Shown: one piece after another, positions 1 through 7,608 of the stretch
How positions within the stretch are numbered: the stretch's first letter is position 1
Layout of the letters: each line of letters opens with the position of its first letter
NCBI RefSeq assembly: GCF_000348725.1
Contig: NC_020813.1
Coordinates: 1,898,248-1,962,247, forward strand
DNA from: Pseudobdellovibrio exovorus JSS
Lineage (GTDB): Bacteria; Bdellovibrionota; Bdellovibrionia; Bdellovibrionales; Bdellovibrionaceae
Direction: 5' to 3'
DNA: 64,000 nucleotides
Position numbers and translations under genes: made by a program
The notes under the pieces: model-generated
Seen by the model: the letters and a program-made list of their open reading frames with translations, nothing else
Databases searched by the model: none
Told to the model about the DNA's origin: nothing

Positions 1-209
1 CTCGATTGATCTTCAAACCTGAATACATCCTCAAAGATGATATCATGTGGATAAACCTTGATGTTTCCCGCACGACACGTCAGATGATCTGAACCAGCAC
101 TAAATTTTTCGGTGTACCCTTGATTCTGTAACTCTCGAACTTTAGCGTGAAGTCCACCCTTATGTTCTTTTTTAACTGGCAATGTACGATTTATTGATAT
201 TATTTCCAT
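1..209 (-). CDS. small conserved protein, 3' part cut by window edge
   Basis: An open frame runs from an ATG at 209 off the left edge of the window, giving at least 69 codons. An AAGGAAG ribosome binding site lies 3-8 bases upstream (about 212-220). The visible part, with the motifs HAKVRELQNQGYTEKF and HPHD/FEDVFRFE-like text, resembles a family of roughly 100-residue proteins in which a YTxxF segment is followed by an acidic region ending in YRFEG. That family is often labelled 'phosphoribosylpyrophosphate synthetase' in databases although it is far too short to be that enzyme. The family match is from memory and the function is unknown. The C-terminus is not in the window. Confidence 0.65.
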   Translation of the reverse strand, partial: MEIISINRTLPVKKEHKGGLHAKVRELQNQGYTEKFSAGSDHLTCRAGNIKVYPHDIIFEDVFRFEDQS

Positions 210-303
210 ATAACTTCCTTAAGAACTCTCCTTTAAAGTTCTTCTTAGAATTTTGTGATGCAATTTCTATCCCTATTTTTTATTCACGATATTCTGGACG
301 CTT

Positions 304-1320
304 ATGATTCTTTTGTTCCATTTTTGCTACTGGCACGGGGCACTTTTTACCATTTTGAAACATCCCAGAAACAAGTTACAGTCTACCCATTTAAGACCCG
401 ATAAGCTCCTTATGCTTTGGCTTTATACCATTCTTATTATCGGCAGTATGACGTATGCACCATCTGCATTTGCTAACGACCGCTGTCCCTCATCGACAGA
501 ATGGCATGCCCTAAAAACTCGAGCCTTCTTCAATAAACTTTTCGTTGCCGCAACTACGTGTCGTTATCATAAAGACGATATGCAAAGCCGTTATGACCAA
601 GTACGTGAAAAACTCACAACGACCTATCGTCCTTACTACACAGAACAAATCCGTCTGGCCAATGCCTACTATGATCGTATTGACCGCGATGGTTCTACGA
701 CTCGTAAAGCCCGCGGTCAGAGTTCCGAAGACTTTGGACAAAACAAAGAATGGGATCGAAGTGAAACGCGCAATCTTAATTTGTACTCTTTGCAAAGCGC
801 ACAGCTCAGCACACAAAACAGATCCGCTTTCCAAAGCTACTGTCAGCAAGCCGATCAGGTGTTAACACAATTACTCTCAACCCGCACAGCAGAAGCGGTT
901 GATCAGATCGCGATCAATCACGCCTACGCTCGTGAACACAATCTGACGGAGTGTGATCCAGAAGGTCGTATTGTCACAGAGATTTCAGCAGAGCCTTTAA
1001 CAGAGCCTGAGCCTGCAGTGGAAACTACACCCGAAGAAGTCGTGACTCGTGAAGAACCGGCCTCTGTGGAACCAGTCCGTAATTCTGAGCCTTCTTCCAC
1101 TCGATCTGCAATATCGACTCGTACCAATAGACGCTCGAACACTCCGCTTGTATCTGCAACAGATACTCCATTACTTTATCGGCTTATGTCATCTGGTACG
1201 ACGACGACAAGGCCACAACCATCCGTCACTACCTGTGACGGAGAAATCGTCGTCATTAATAATATACGCTATTGTAAGATTGATGAAGACACGTATGAGT
1301 CGATTGAAGACAATGACTAA
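304..1320 (+). CDS. secreted low-complexity hypothetical protein
   Basis: I do not recognise this protein. The frame opens at 304. A classic signal-peptide core ends at AFA-ND around residues 37-57, so translation may begin closer to it, for example at the ATG at 412, but neither start has a good ribosome binding site. Residues 60-225 are polar and predicted mostly helical, with cysteines near 61 and 86. Residues about 230-300 are rich in Glu, Pro, Thr and Ser, like a disordered linker. A short C-terminal module carries a Cys pair (TTCDGE and RYCKID), which could form a disulfide. It is probably periplasmic or surface-exposed. It stands alone between a minus-strand partial gene and a converging minus-strand membrane gene. 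Confidence 0.7.
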   Translation: MILLFHFCYWHGALFTILKHPRNKLQSTHLRPDKLLMLWLYTILIIGSMTYAPSAFANDRCPSSTEWHALKTRAFFNKLFVAATTCRYHKDDMQSRYDQVREKLTTTYRPYYTEQIRLANAYYDRIDRDGSTTRKARGQSSEDFGQNKEWDRSETRNLNLYSLQSAQLSTQNRSAFQSYCQQADQVLTQLLSTRTAEAVDQIAINHAYAREHNLTECDPEGRIVTEISAEPLTEPEPAVETTPEEVVTREEPASVEPVRNSEPSSTRSAISTRTNRRSNTPLVSATDTPLLYRLMSSGTTTTRPQPSVTTCDGEIVVINNIRYCKIDEDTYESIEDND

Positions 1321-1390
1321 ATGACTGACGAAATAGATCAGTGATCTAGCAGTGGGCTATTTATTCGGTCTATGTTAGTTATTAGTTAGT

Positions 1391-2047
1391 CTATGCCATA
1401 TTCGCGATCAATTGATAGACCACAATAAAGTGAACGACTGCGGCTGCGACTACGCACAGATGAAAAATCTCGTGATAACCAAAGACTTTCGGAAATGGGT
1501 TCGGTTTTTTAAAAGCGTAAATCAGCGCCCCAGCCGTGTATATCACCCCACCAATCACGAGGAGCCACGAACCTAAAACCCCAACGCCACGACTGATATC
1601 TTTAATATAAGGTAAAGCCATCCACCCCGCAGCAATATAAATTAAAGCCGCTAACCACTTCGGAGCTTTAATCCAAAATAGCACCTGAACGATACCCACC
1701 AATGTGATACCCCAAATAAGCAGTAATGGAGTCACACTTTTCTCTGGAGGCAACGCTAACATAAAAACAGCCGTCGACGTTCCCGCGATTAATCCAAATA
1801 TTGCGGCGTGATCTAAGCGGCGCATGATCTGTCGGGCTTGCGGTTTCCACTGAATACGATGATAAAGGCCACTGATGGCAAACATCAAAACTAAACTGAT
1901 AGAGTAGACGATAGCAGCCAAAGTGGTTCGGGCATCTGAACACTTTGCAATTAACATCAAACAGGCACCTAAACTGACAAATCCAGCAGCCTCATGAAAT
2001 CGACCACGTAAAAAGGGTTTTAAAACTTCAGAGCTGCTGATGGACAT
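1391..2047 (-). CDS. hemolysin III family (PAQR) membrane protein
   Basis: This is a 218-residue protein with about seven hydrophobic segments, the usual size for the bacterial hemolysin III / YqfA family of the PAQR superfamily. The family's metal-site residues are visible: RFHE at 16-19, SGLYHR at 59-64, RLDHAAI at 77-83, and a C-terminal GYHEIFHL with His192 and His196. PAQR proteins bind zinc through such histidines and some relatives act as ceramidase-like hydrolases; the bacterial function is unsettled. It follows the 70-residue gene at 2051-2263 by 3 bases, so the two are probably co-transcribed. They are divergent from a TetR regulator that may control them (inference). Confidence 0.9.
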   Translation of the reverse strand: MSISSSEVLKPFLRGRFHEAAGFVSLGACLMLIAKCSDARTTLAAIVYSISLVLMFAISGLYHRIQWKPQARQIMRRLDHAAIFGLIAGTSTAVFMLALPPEKSVTPLLLIWGITLVGIVQVLFWIKAPKWLAALIYIAAGWMALPYIKDISRGVGVLGSWLLVIGGVIYTAGALIYAFKKPNPFPKVFGYHEIFHLCVVAAAVVHFIVVYQLIANMA

Positions 2048-2050
2048 AAA

Positions 2051-2263
2051 TTAGATATCTTTCTGAGTGTAGGTAAAATCAATATCCCAGTCATCTTGGC
2101 ATAACTCAATGGCTGAGCGTGCTTCAGTCAAAAGCAACGTCGAGCGATCTTTTATACTCAGATAACCTCTTAGAATTTTATTACGAGGCCCCACCAAACG
2201 TTTTACTCGACGAGCTAACCCACCTTTTACACGATTTGATTTTTGGTATACATGTGATTGCAT
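2051..2263 (-). CDS. small basic hypothetical protein upstream of hemolysin III
   Basis: This is a 70-residue protein with a strongly basic N-terminal half (several Lys/Arg between residues 8 and 35) and an acidic C-terminal end. I do not recognise it. It is supported by a near-perfect AAGGAGG Shine-Dalgarno site 5 bases before the ATG at 2263 and by tight spacing (3 bases) to the hemolysin III gene. No membrane segment or signal peptide is visible. A TetR-operator-like repeat (2246-2256) lies within its first codons. Confidence 0.6.
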   Translation of the reverse strand: MQSHVYQKSNRVKGGLARRVKRLVGPRNKILRGYLSIKDRSTLLLTEARSAIELCQDDWDIDFTYTQKDI

Positions 2264-2323
2264 TTGTACCTCCTTGTTTTTTATTAAAGGGAATTGTCAT
2301 TGCAATTACCTTCTTTAAAAACA

Positions 2324-2339
2324 GTATACATGTGTTTAC
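2324..2339. promoter_or_regulatory. operator-like imperfect palindrome between hlyIII and tetR
   Basis: The half-sites GTATACAT and GTGTTTAC match as an inverted repeat at 6 of 8 positions. The 11-base core GTATACATGTG recurs as a direct copy at 2246-2256. The site overlaps a TATACT/TATACA hexamer usable as a -10 element on either strand. It sits between the divergent hemolysin III and TetR genes, the usual place for a TetR operator. Binding by the neighbouring TetR is inferred. Confidence 0.4.
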
Positions 2340-2418
2340 CAAAAATAAAAAGTCAAAATCGATGGAGCTTTTACTCAAGTCATATTGACGACGATAAAGG
2401 GGCGAAATAACATAACTT

Positions 2419-3093
2419 ATGGCTATAACAAAAAAAGAACAGAAGTCCCAGACTCGCCGCCAACTGCTACTAGCTGGACTAAGACTGAGCTCAGAAAAGG
2501 GCTTTAGCAGCCTCAGTATACGCGAGGTGACAACCAGCGCTGGGATCACTCCTGCCGCTTTCTATAAACATTTTCACGACATGGAAGAGCTGGGGCTTGC
2601 TATGCTCGATGAAGTGGGACTCAGCCTACGCCAAATGTTACGGGATGCACGCCGACGCGTCGACACGGACTTAGACCCGATACGTGCCTCTGTAGAAACA
2701 TTCCTTAGCTTTGTTCATGACAACAAAAATCTTTTCCGACTTTTACTAGGTGAACGCCAAGGGGCGACTTCAGCTTTTCGTATGGCCATCCACACAGAAA
2801 TGGATCGCTTCGTCGCCGAACTGGCCATCGATCTGGAGCGTCTTCAAAGTGCCATCAATAGACCCTTAAACAATCCAGTCCTCGCTGCAGAGTCGATTGT
2901 TGCTGTCAGCTTCACACTCGGAGCGGAAGCTCTTGATCTACCTAAACACAAGCAAAGTGGTTTAACAGAACGTATTGCCTATCATATTAAAACAATTCTG
3001 CGCGGCTCACTGAAAGCCAATAACACTAAAACCTCTACCGCCAAAGCAGCAAAAACTCCCAGTTCCAGCCGCAAAAAACGCAAAGCGAATTAA
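2419..3093 (+). CDS. TetR/AcrR family transcriptional regulator (FabR-like)
   Basis: This is a 224-residue TetR-type repressor. The N-terminal helix-turn-helix spans about residues 15-55, with the typical SIREVTTSAGITPAAFYKHF pattern in which AAFYKHF is the recognition-helix end. The ligand domain (60-195) resembles FabR-type regulators of unsaturated fatty acid synthesis, with an LFRLLLGER motif near 100. The last 30 residues are a Lys/Ser/Thr-rich tail. Its start at 2419 is fixed by an in-frame stop just upstream, though the ribosome binding site is weak. It is divergent from the hemolysin III operon. TetR class is firm; FabR-like specificity is only a resemblance. Confidence 0.85.
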   Translation: MAITKKEQKSQTRRQLLLAGLRLSSEKGFSSLSIREVTTSAGITPAAFYKHFHDMEELGLAMLDEVGLSLRQMLRDARRRVDTDLDPIRASVETFLSFVHDNKNLFRLLLGERQGATSAFRMAIHTEMDRFVAELAIDLERLQSAINRPLNNPVLAAESIVAVSFTLGAEALDLPKHKQSGLTERIAYHIKTILRGSLKANNTKTSTAKAAKTPSSSRKKRKAN

Positions 3094-3125
3094 GCGACTG
3101 GTGCTATTATAAATAAGCTAAATTG

Positions 3126-4361
3126 CTAATTGAGTTCTTTCGAGCGTGGCCCCATCGACATAAAATCATAGCCCGTAGGGTTCTGGAAAAATCTCAAACC
3201 AAACTCAGGCAAGATACTCAGGATATGATCAAAAATATCAGCCTGAATCCCCTCGTAAATCGCCCAACGTGTGTCGCGTGTGAAAACATACAGTTCAATG
3301 GGCAAACCCTCAGGCCCTGGCTGTAATTGTCTAACTAAAAAAGTCATATCCTGATGAATCTGAGGATGGTTTTTTAAATAGGCATCCAGATAAGCTCGAA
3401 ATGTTCCTACGTTCGTCAGACGGCGTCTGTTTAAACTGCCCTTCTGAACATCTGGCGGCAATTGCTCGTTATAATCTTGTAGCTCTTTGTTCTTTTGCTC
3501 AAGATAAGGCCGCAAAAGTCGATACGAAGAAAACTTTTCAATATCTTCAGAAGTTAAAAAGCGAATCGACTGTACATCGATGTAGAGCGATCTTTTTATT
3601 CGGCGACCACCCGACTCTTGCATACCACGCCAATTTTTAAAAGAATTCTCAAGAAATTTATGCGCTGGAATAATCGTTAATGTTTTATCCCAGTTCTGTA
3701 CTTTCACTGTATGCAAAGTGATTTCACGGACATCACCATCCGCATTGAACTGTGGCATTTCGATCCAATCGCCAACACGGATCAGATCATTTGTTGTCAA
3801 TTGTACACCCGCCACCAACGATAAAATGGAGTCGCGGAAGACCAACATAATAATCGCCGTCAAGGCCCCTAAACCGCTAAGGATTAACAATGGCGATTTA
3901 TTCATGAAAACAGCGATAATACTGATGAAGCCAAAGCAGTAGGCGACGATTTGAATACCTTGCAGATAGCTCTTGATAGGGCGAGTTCTAGAGATGGGCT
4001 TCTGAGTATAAACTTCATTCACGACCCGTGACAAGTTTGTCAGTACCAGCAGACTGGCTAAAATAAACGATGCCAGCCCAAATCGCTCAAGCACAACCAC
4101 CATAGTCGTTGGCAAATGGGGCATCCATGATAGCCCCTGATAAATAATTGTAATATAGACAAGACAAGAAACCCAAAAAAGTAACTTCTGATCTTTTAAA
4201 AGTGCTATTGTATAAAATTTGCTATCACGAAACCAGTGTACGACAAATTTTTGTACAAAGATCTTAATGCAAAAATGCACAACGAAGATAAGGGCCAGTA
4301 ACACCAGAAACCCACTTAGGGTTTCAAATACTTTCACATTAGCTGAGTAAAATTCCGACAT
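3126..4361 (-). CDS. MscS-family mechanosensitive ion channel (YbdG-like)
   Basis: This is a 411-residue inner-membrane protein with about five hydrophobic segments in its first 190 residues, followed by a soluble MscS beta domain. The beta domain contains GDWIEMPQFNADGDV, a block reading VKVQNWDKT, and IIPAHKFLENSFKNW. This arrangement and the C-terminal extension match the YbdG/MscM subgroup, which opens on osmotic down-shock and relieves turgor. The pore-lining helix is the Gly/Ala/Leu-rich region around 160-190. It converges on the TetR gene and lies downstream of the DUF1275 gene with a 56-base gap, so it may be transcribed on its own. Confidence 0.92.
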   Translation of the reverse strand: MSEFYSANVKVFETLSGFLVLLALIFVVHFCIKIFVQKFVVHWFRDSKFYTIALLKDQKLLFWVSCLVYITIIYQGLSWMPHLPTTMVVVLERFGLASFILASLLVLTNLSRVVNEVYTQKPISRTRPIKSYLQGIQIVAYCFGFISIIAVFMNKSPLLILSGLGALTAIIMLVFRDSILSLVAGVQLTTNDLIRVGDWIEMPQFNADGDVREITLHTVKVQNWDKTLTIIPAHKFLENSFKNWRGMQESGGRRIKRSLYIDVQSIRFLTSEDIEKFSSYRLLRPYLEQKNKELQDYNEQLPPDVQKGSLNRRRLTNVGTFRAYLDAYLKNHPQIHQDMTFLVRQLQPGPEGLPIELYVFTRDTRWAIYEGIQADIFDHILSILPEFGLRFFQNPTGYDFMSMGPRSKELN

Positions 4362-4417
4362 TGCATGAACTGTATTTTTCTAAAAAAATTTTATCAAGTC
4401 GCACTGGGTAAATATGT

Positions 4418-5173
4418 TTAAGCTTTCAGCGCTTGCTGACGTACTCGATAAACTTGAAAATAGTACATTAAGAAAAATAAACTTCCTGATGTTAAAGCTG
4501 GGATTATAAATCCGCCATAATGCCAGTGAGTAAATGCATAACCACCAGCCAAAGAGCCCAAGAAGAAAAATAATATGATCCCTGTTCTCATCATAATGGC
4601 ACGAGTTTCTTTAAACATATCTTCTTGTAGTTTTTTTCGATTGATTAAACGAACAAGGCCTATTCCTAAATCTGTGGTGATACCGGTTAAATGCGTCGTT
4701 CGCACAACTGATTTCGACACAGTGGTTACCGTCGCATTTTGCAGACCACAGATAAGACACAGTAGCGCTAGTAAAACGTGATCTCTTAAAAGAAAAAAGG
4801 GCTCTCCGAATGTTCCGAAGTACCCCAGCAACCCTGCAATTAAAACACCCAACACTAATAGAAAAATCAAACCAAACGACAGGTAATATTTAGGACGCTT
4901 ATGTTGTTTCAGACGAATATCGACTAATTGTGCACTTAACATACATCCGATTAGAAAGAACAAAGGAACCACTAACATCCCATAGGCATCTTTATAATCA
5001 GCGCGATTCACTTCGTAACCAAAAAATGTAGCAAACCCCGTTACGTGGGATACGAATCTATGACAGGCCATAAAGCCACCCATATTAAGCAATCCAGCCT
5101 GAAAGGCCATGCTCATCCAAATACTCACGTTAGTCGGCGTGTACTCAGAAATACTCTCGTTACCGAACAACAC
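4418..5173 (-). CDS. DUF1275 (YoaK) family membrane protein
   Basis: This is a 251-residue protein of about six membrane segments, the size and layout of DUF1275/YoaK proteins. Recognisable family features are the N-terminal GLLNMGGFMA and VSHVTGFATFFG stretches, and the central CGLQNATVTTVSKSVVRTTHLTGI region with the conserved QNA and T-H-x-TG pattern. The function of the family is unknown; it is sometimes grouped with SLC26-type transport domains. The start is a GTG at 5173 preceded by AAGGTG. It lies 19 bases downstream of the FMN reductase gene, likely in the same transcript. Confidence 0.88.
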   Translation of the reverse strand: MLFGNESISEYTPTNVSIWMSMAFQAGLLNMGGFMACHRFVSHVTGFATFFGYEVNRADYKDAYGMLVVPLFFLIGCMLSAQLVDIRLKQHKRPKYYLSFGLIFLLVLGVLIAGLLGYFGTFGEPFFLLRDHVLLALLCLICGLQNATVTTVSKSVVRTTHLTGITTDLGIGLVRLINRKKLQEDMFKETRAIMMRTGIILFFFLGSLAGGYAFTHWHYGGFIIPALTSGSLFFLMYYFQVYRVRQQALKA

Positions 5174-5192
5174 TTGTCACCTTCTTACGAAC

Positions 5193-5744
5193 TTAACTTT
5201 TTTTGCAGAACTCCAGATATTTTTTAACTAAGCTCTGAAGTCTTTCCTTCATCTTAGCATCTTGAATGTCATTTGTATCTGTTAAATTTTCGTGTGCTTT
5301 TGAAAGACCAAACATCTCTGGGTATACATGACATCCCAAAACTTCTAATGGCACGCGTCCGTGCCATAGGCCTCGTACCCCGCCTAAAGCTCCCGGTGAA
5401 GCCGCCAATAACAGAACATGCTTACCAGATAAAGCATTAGATGGATGACGAGAAACCCAATCCAAAGTCGTTTTCAAAGCAGAAGAGATCGATCCATTAT
5501 ATTCTGGGGAACTGATAATCAAAGCATCACAGCCTTGAATTTTTTCGATCAATGATAAAATCCCTTGAGGAATTCCAGAAGAGGCTTCAACATCGCCATC
5601 ATAGATTGGAATTGATAGCGATTGTAAATCTACAAACTCCACTTCTGCGAGTTTTTCCGTCCCAACAAAATTTTCAACAAAATGACAGAGTTTTTTGTTT
5701 AAAGACTTCTGTCGCAACGAACCCGCAAAAGTAAGAACTTTCAT
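5193..5744 (-). CDS. NADPH-dependent FMN reductase family protein
   Basis: This is a 183-residue flavodoxin-fold oxidoreductase. The FMN phosphate loop GSLRQKS is at 8-14 and the isoalloxazine-binding SSPEYNGSIS motif is at about 78-87, both typical of the SsuE/ChrR/azoreductase-like NAD(P)H:FMN family. The enzyme would use NADPH to reduce FMN or a quinone/azo substrate in the cytoplasm; the substrate cannot be read from sequence. The start at 5744 has AAAGAGAT upstream. It is flanked by the small secreted protein (28-base gap) and the DUF1275 gene (19-base gap). Confidence 0.9.
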   Translation of the reverse strand: MKVLTFAGSLRQKSLNKKLCHFVENFVGTEKLAEVEFVDLQSLSIPIYDGDVEASSGIPQGILSLIEKIQGCDALIISSPEYNGSISSALKTTLDWVSRHPSNALSGKHVLLLAASPGALGGVRGLWHGRVPLEVLGCHVYPEMFGLSKAHENLTDTNDIQDAKMKERLQSLVKKYLEFCKKS

Positions 5745-5772
5745 AGTGATATCTCTTTAAAGTAACTTTAAA

Positions 5773-6168
5773 TTACATTCTTCTATGGGCGCGACCAAAT
5801 AGATCGAATACCACGAAGTCTTCAGCAAAATTTAACTCGAAACGACCTGAAGAAAAGCCCTCAAAGAAAGGACGGAATTCAATTGTAAAACGGCATGTTT
5901 CATTTGGTTCAAGACCACGTGAGCAACCATGGAAAGCAGCAAAGTCTGAACCCCAAATACGAGCATCACGGAATGTCAAAGGAGTAGCGCCTGTATTTCT
6001 TAGAACATAACTTTGGCTCAAACGAGAATGCACAAATGTCGTTCCAAAATCCAAACGATAATAATCTGCCGTATTTACAACAGAGTTGGCCTCAGCCGTG
6101 ATTTCCAATTGAGCTGCCTGAGCGGATAAACCTAAAACCATAGCTAAAATAGCAGAAACGATTTTCAT
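5773..6168 (-). CDS. small secreted protein with ASH/choice-of-anchor-D-like domain
   Basis: This 131-residue protein has a clear signal peptide (MKIVSAILAMVLGLSAQAA, cleavage about residue 19). The mature part is one beta-rich domain with the wording LDFGTTFVHSRLSQSYVLRN, TGATPLTF, a Cys-x-Cys-spaced PNETCRFTIEFRPFFEG, and F-L-F-G-R-A. This resembles the immunoglobulin-like ASH / choice-of-anchor-D repeats that occur in many copies in large surface proteins. Two cysteines (GCSRG and TCRF) probably form a disulfide. A single-domain periplasmic protein of unknown role is the best reading. A GGAG-type site precedes the ATG. Confidence 0.75.
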   Translation of the reverse strand: MKIVSAILAMVLGLSAQAAQLEITAEANSVVNTADYYRLDFGTTFVHSRLSQSYVLRNTGATPLTFRDARIWGSDFAAFHGCSRGLEPNETCRFTIEFRPFFEGFSSGRFELNFAEDFVVFDLFGRAHRRM

Positions 6169-6262
6169 ATTGATCTCCTTCTTGAGTTCATAAAATGACT
6201 GTTTATGAATAAGTCTAGAAGACCTCTACCTATAAATTCAATTTCAATTAGGACTTGCCGCC

Positions 6263-6604
6263 CTATGTTGAGCGCAATATTTTTTTTGCGTACTGTTGAT
6301 ATTCCATATTTACAGCCTCTACCTTTAGCTCTGCCACAAATGGGACATCGTAAGAGTGCAGCTTAACAATTTCTTTTTGAACTTCCTTAGAAAACGAAGT
6401 CAGTGTCTTAAAATACACAGCCACTTCTTTACTTCTTTGCAGTTTTCCCTGCCACATATACAAGGACTCCACATCTTTTACGATGTTAGCACAGATCACT
6501 TTACCCTTCTTTAGCAAAAGGCTCGCTGTCTTTTTGGCTTCAGTGCTATCAGGATATAGACAGTAGACAATCGTCATCTTATCTGACTTGCTATTTTTAC
6601 TCAT
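6263..6604 (-). CDS. cutA: divalent-cation tolerance protein CutA
   Basis: This small CutA-family protein of about 113 residues carries the family signature. MTIVYCLYPDSTEAK starts strand 1, followed by CANIVKDVESLYMWQGKLQRSKEVAVYFKT, corresponding to the conserved N-I-x-x-x-x-S-x-Y-x-W-x-G-x-x-x-x-x-x-E pattern. CutA forms very stable trimers and is linked to copper/divalent metal tolerance; its exact role is unsettled. The ATG at 6604 is chosen over an in-frame GTG at 6610, but either is possible. It is the last gene of an operon after the M13 protease and the YheT-type hydrolase (25-base gap). Confidence 0.88.
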   Translation of the reverse strand: MSKNSKSDKMTIVYCLYPDSTEAKKTASLLLKKGKVICANIVKDVESLYMWQGKLQRSKEVAVYFKTLTSFSKEVQKEIVKLHSYDVPFVAELKVEAVNMEYQQYAKKILRST

Positions 6605-6629
6605 GCTCACTCACTTTATACTCTCTGAA

Positions 6630-7604
6630 CTATTCAAAAGAACTCTTCAAAATTTTACAAAAAACAGATTCTAAGTAGTGATCTAACCAGCGACGTCCAT
6701 AGGACGTGTTTTTTTGTTTTGAAAAATAACCCATGTGCCCGCCATAGCGCTGTAAACTCAAGTGAACGGAAGAGCTCCACGGAGCCGTAAGATAATCCTG
6801 AACATCAATAAAAGGGTCATCGTAGGATGACAGCACAAATGTTTTTGTCTGAATACGATCCACATAGTTCATTGACGAACATTGCGTGTAGTAATCTAAA
6901 GCATCTGCAAAGCCATTGAGCTTAGATGTATACCAGTCATCGATATCAGTTGTTCTAGCCCATAGAGGAACGTGAACTTTTTCACCTTTTCGTTCTTCGA
7001 TCATTTTCTTTAACAGAAGACAAAACCTCATATCGTAAACACGAGAAAAACCTGCCGACAATAGACGAGCACTCTTAGCCAGATCCAAGGGAGCATTCAC
7101 CACCACAGCATAATCAGGCTGCTCTTCCCCATAGCGCAAACTTAATAGATTTAGTAAAATACTGCCGCTCATAGAAAAGCCCACAGCTATTTGCTGTGTA
7201 TCGGGAAAACGCTGCCGACACCACTTGATCACCTCAGAAGCATCTTCTCCTCGTCCCGAGTGATACGTCTGACGAGCGTGCGTGCGTATTCCCCGATGGT
7301 TGACCTGCACAATGTTCCAACCTAGGCGCTGTGCCAGTATCGCTGATCTTCTGATGTAATCCGATTGAGCATCACCCGCAAGACCATGATATAAACTCAC
7401 GGTATAAGCCGATTGATTATCTACATACTCCAGTAATAACTCATCTCCGTCAGGTAACGTTAATACTTGAGAATCAAAGCCAAAGTGTGTTTTTTCAGAG
7501 GGAACAATGTGTCCCAAAACTGTCTGAGTATGCCCTGTTGCAAATGGCAAATAGGGCACAAAAGGATCTAATTCTAATTCGACTTTTGAAAATGAAGACC
7601 TCAT
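6630..7604 (-). CDS. YheT-type alpha/beta hydrolase
   Basis: This 324-residue alpha/beta hydrolase belongs to the YheT/UPF0017 group. It carries the N-terminal ATGHTQTVLGH motif of that group, the LYHGLAGDAQSDYIR oxyanion region, the nucleophile elbow GFSMSG, and a C-terminal GGHMGY containing the catalytic His. The Asp is probably in SSYDDPFID. Family members are predicted short-chain esterases or lipid hydrolases of unknown substrate. Its start lies 4 bases beyond the stop of the M13 protease gene, indicating translational coupling. Confidence 0.9.
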   Translation of the reverse strand: MRSSFSKVELELDPFVPYLPFATGHTQTVLGHIVPSEKTHFGFDSQVLTLPDGDELLLEYVDNQSAYTVSLYHGLAGDAQSDYIRRSAILAQRLGWNIVQVNHRGIRTHARQTYHSGRGEDASEVIKWCRQRFPDTQQIAVGFSMSGSILLNLLSLRYGEEQPDYAVVVNAPLDLAKSARLLSAGFSRVYDMRFCLLLKKMIEERKGEKVHVPLWARTTDIDDWYTSKLNGFADALDYYTQCSSMNYVDRIQTKTFVLSSYDDPFIDVQDYLTAPWSSSVHLSLQRYGGHMGYFSKQKNTSYGRRWLDHYLESVFCKILKSSFE

Positions 7605-7608
7605 CTCA

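Noticed and set aside
1334-1348. perfect 15-base palindrome TAGATCA-G-TGATCTA between converging genes
   Set aside because: One-base centre and no T-run; chance or a minor site is as likely as a terminator.
2181-2549. 122-residue minus-strand frame across the hemolysin III/tetR spacer
   Set aside because: It overlaps the strongly supported 70-residue gene and the TetR gene, has no ribosome site, and shows no recognisable motif.
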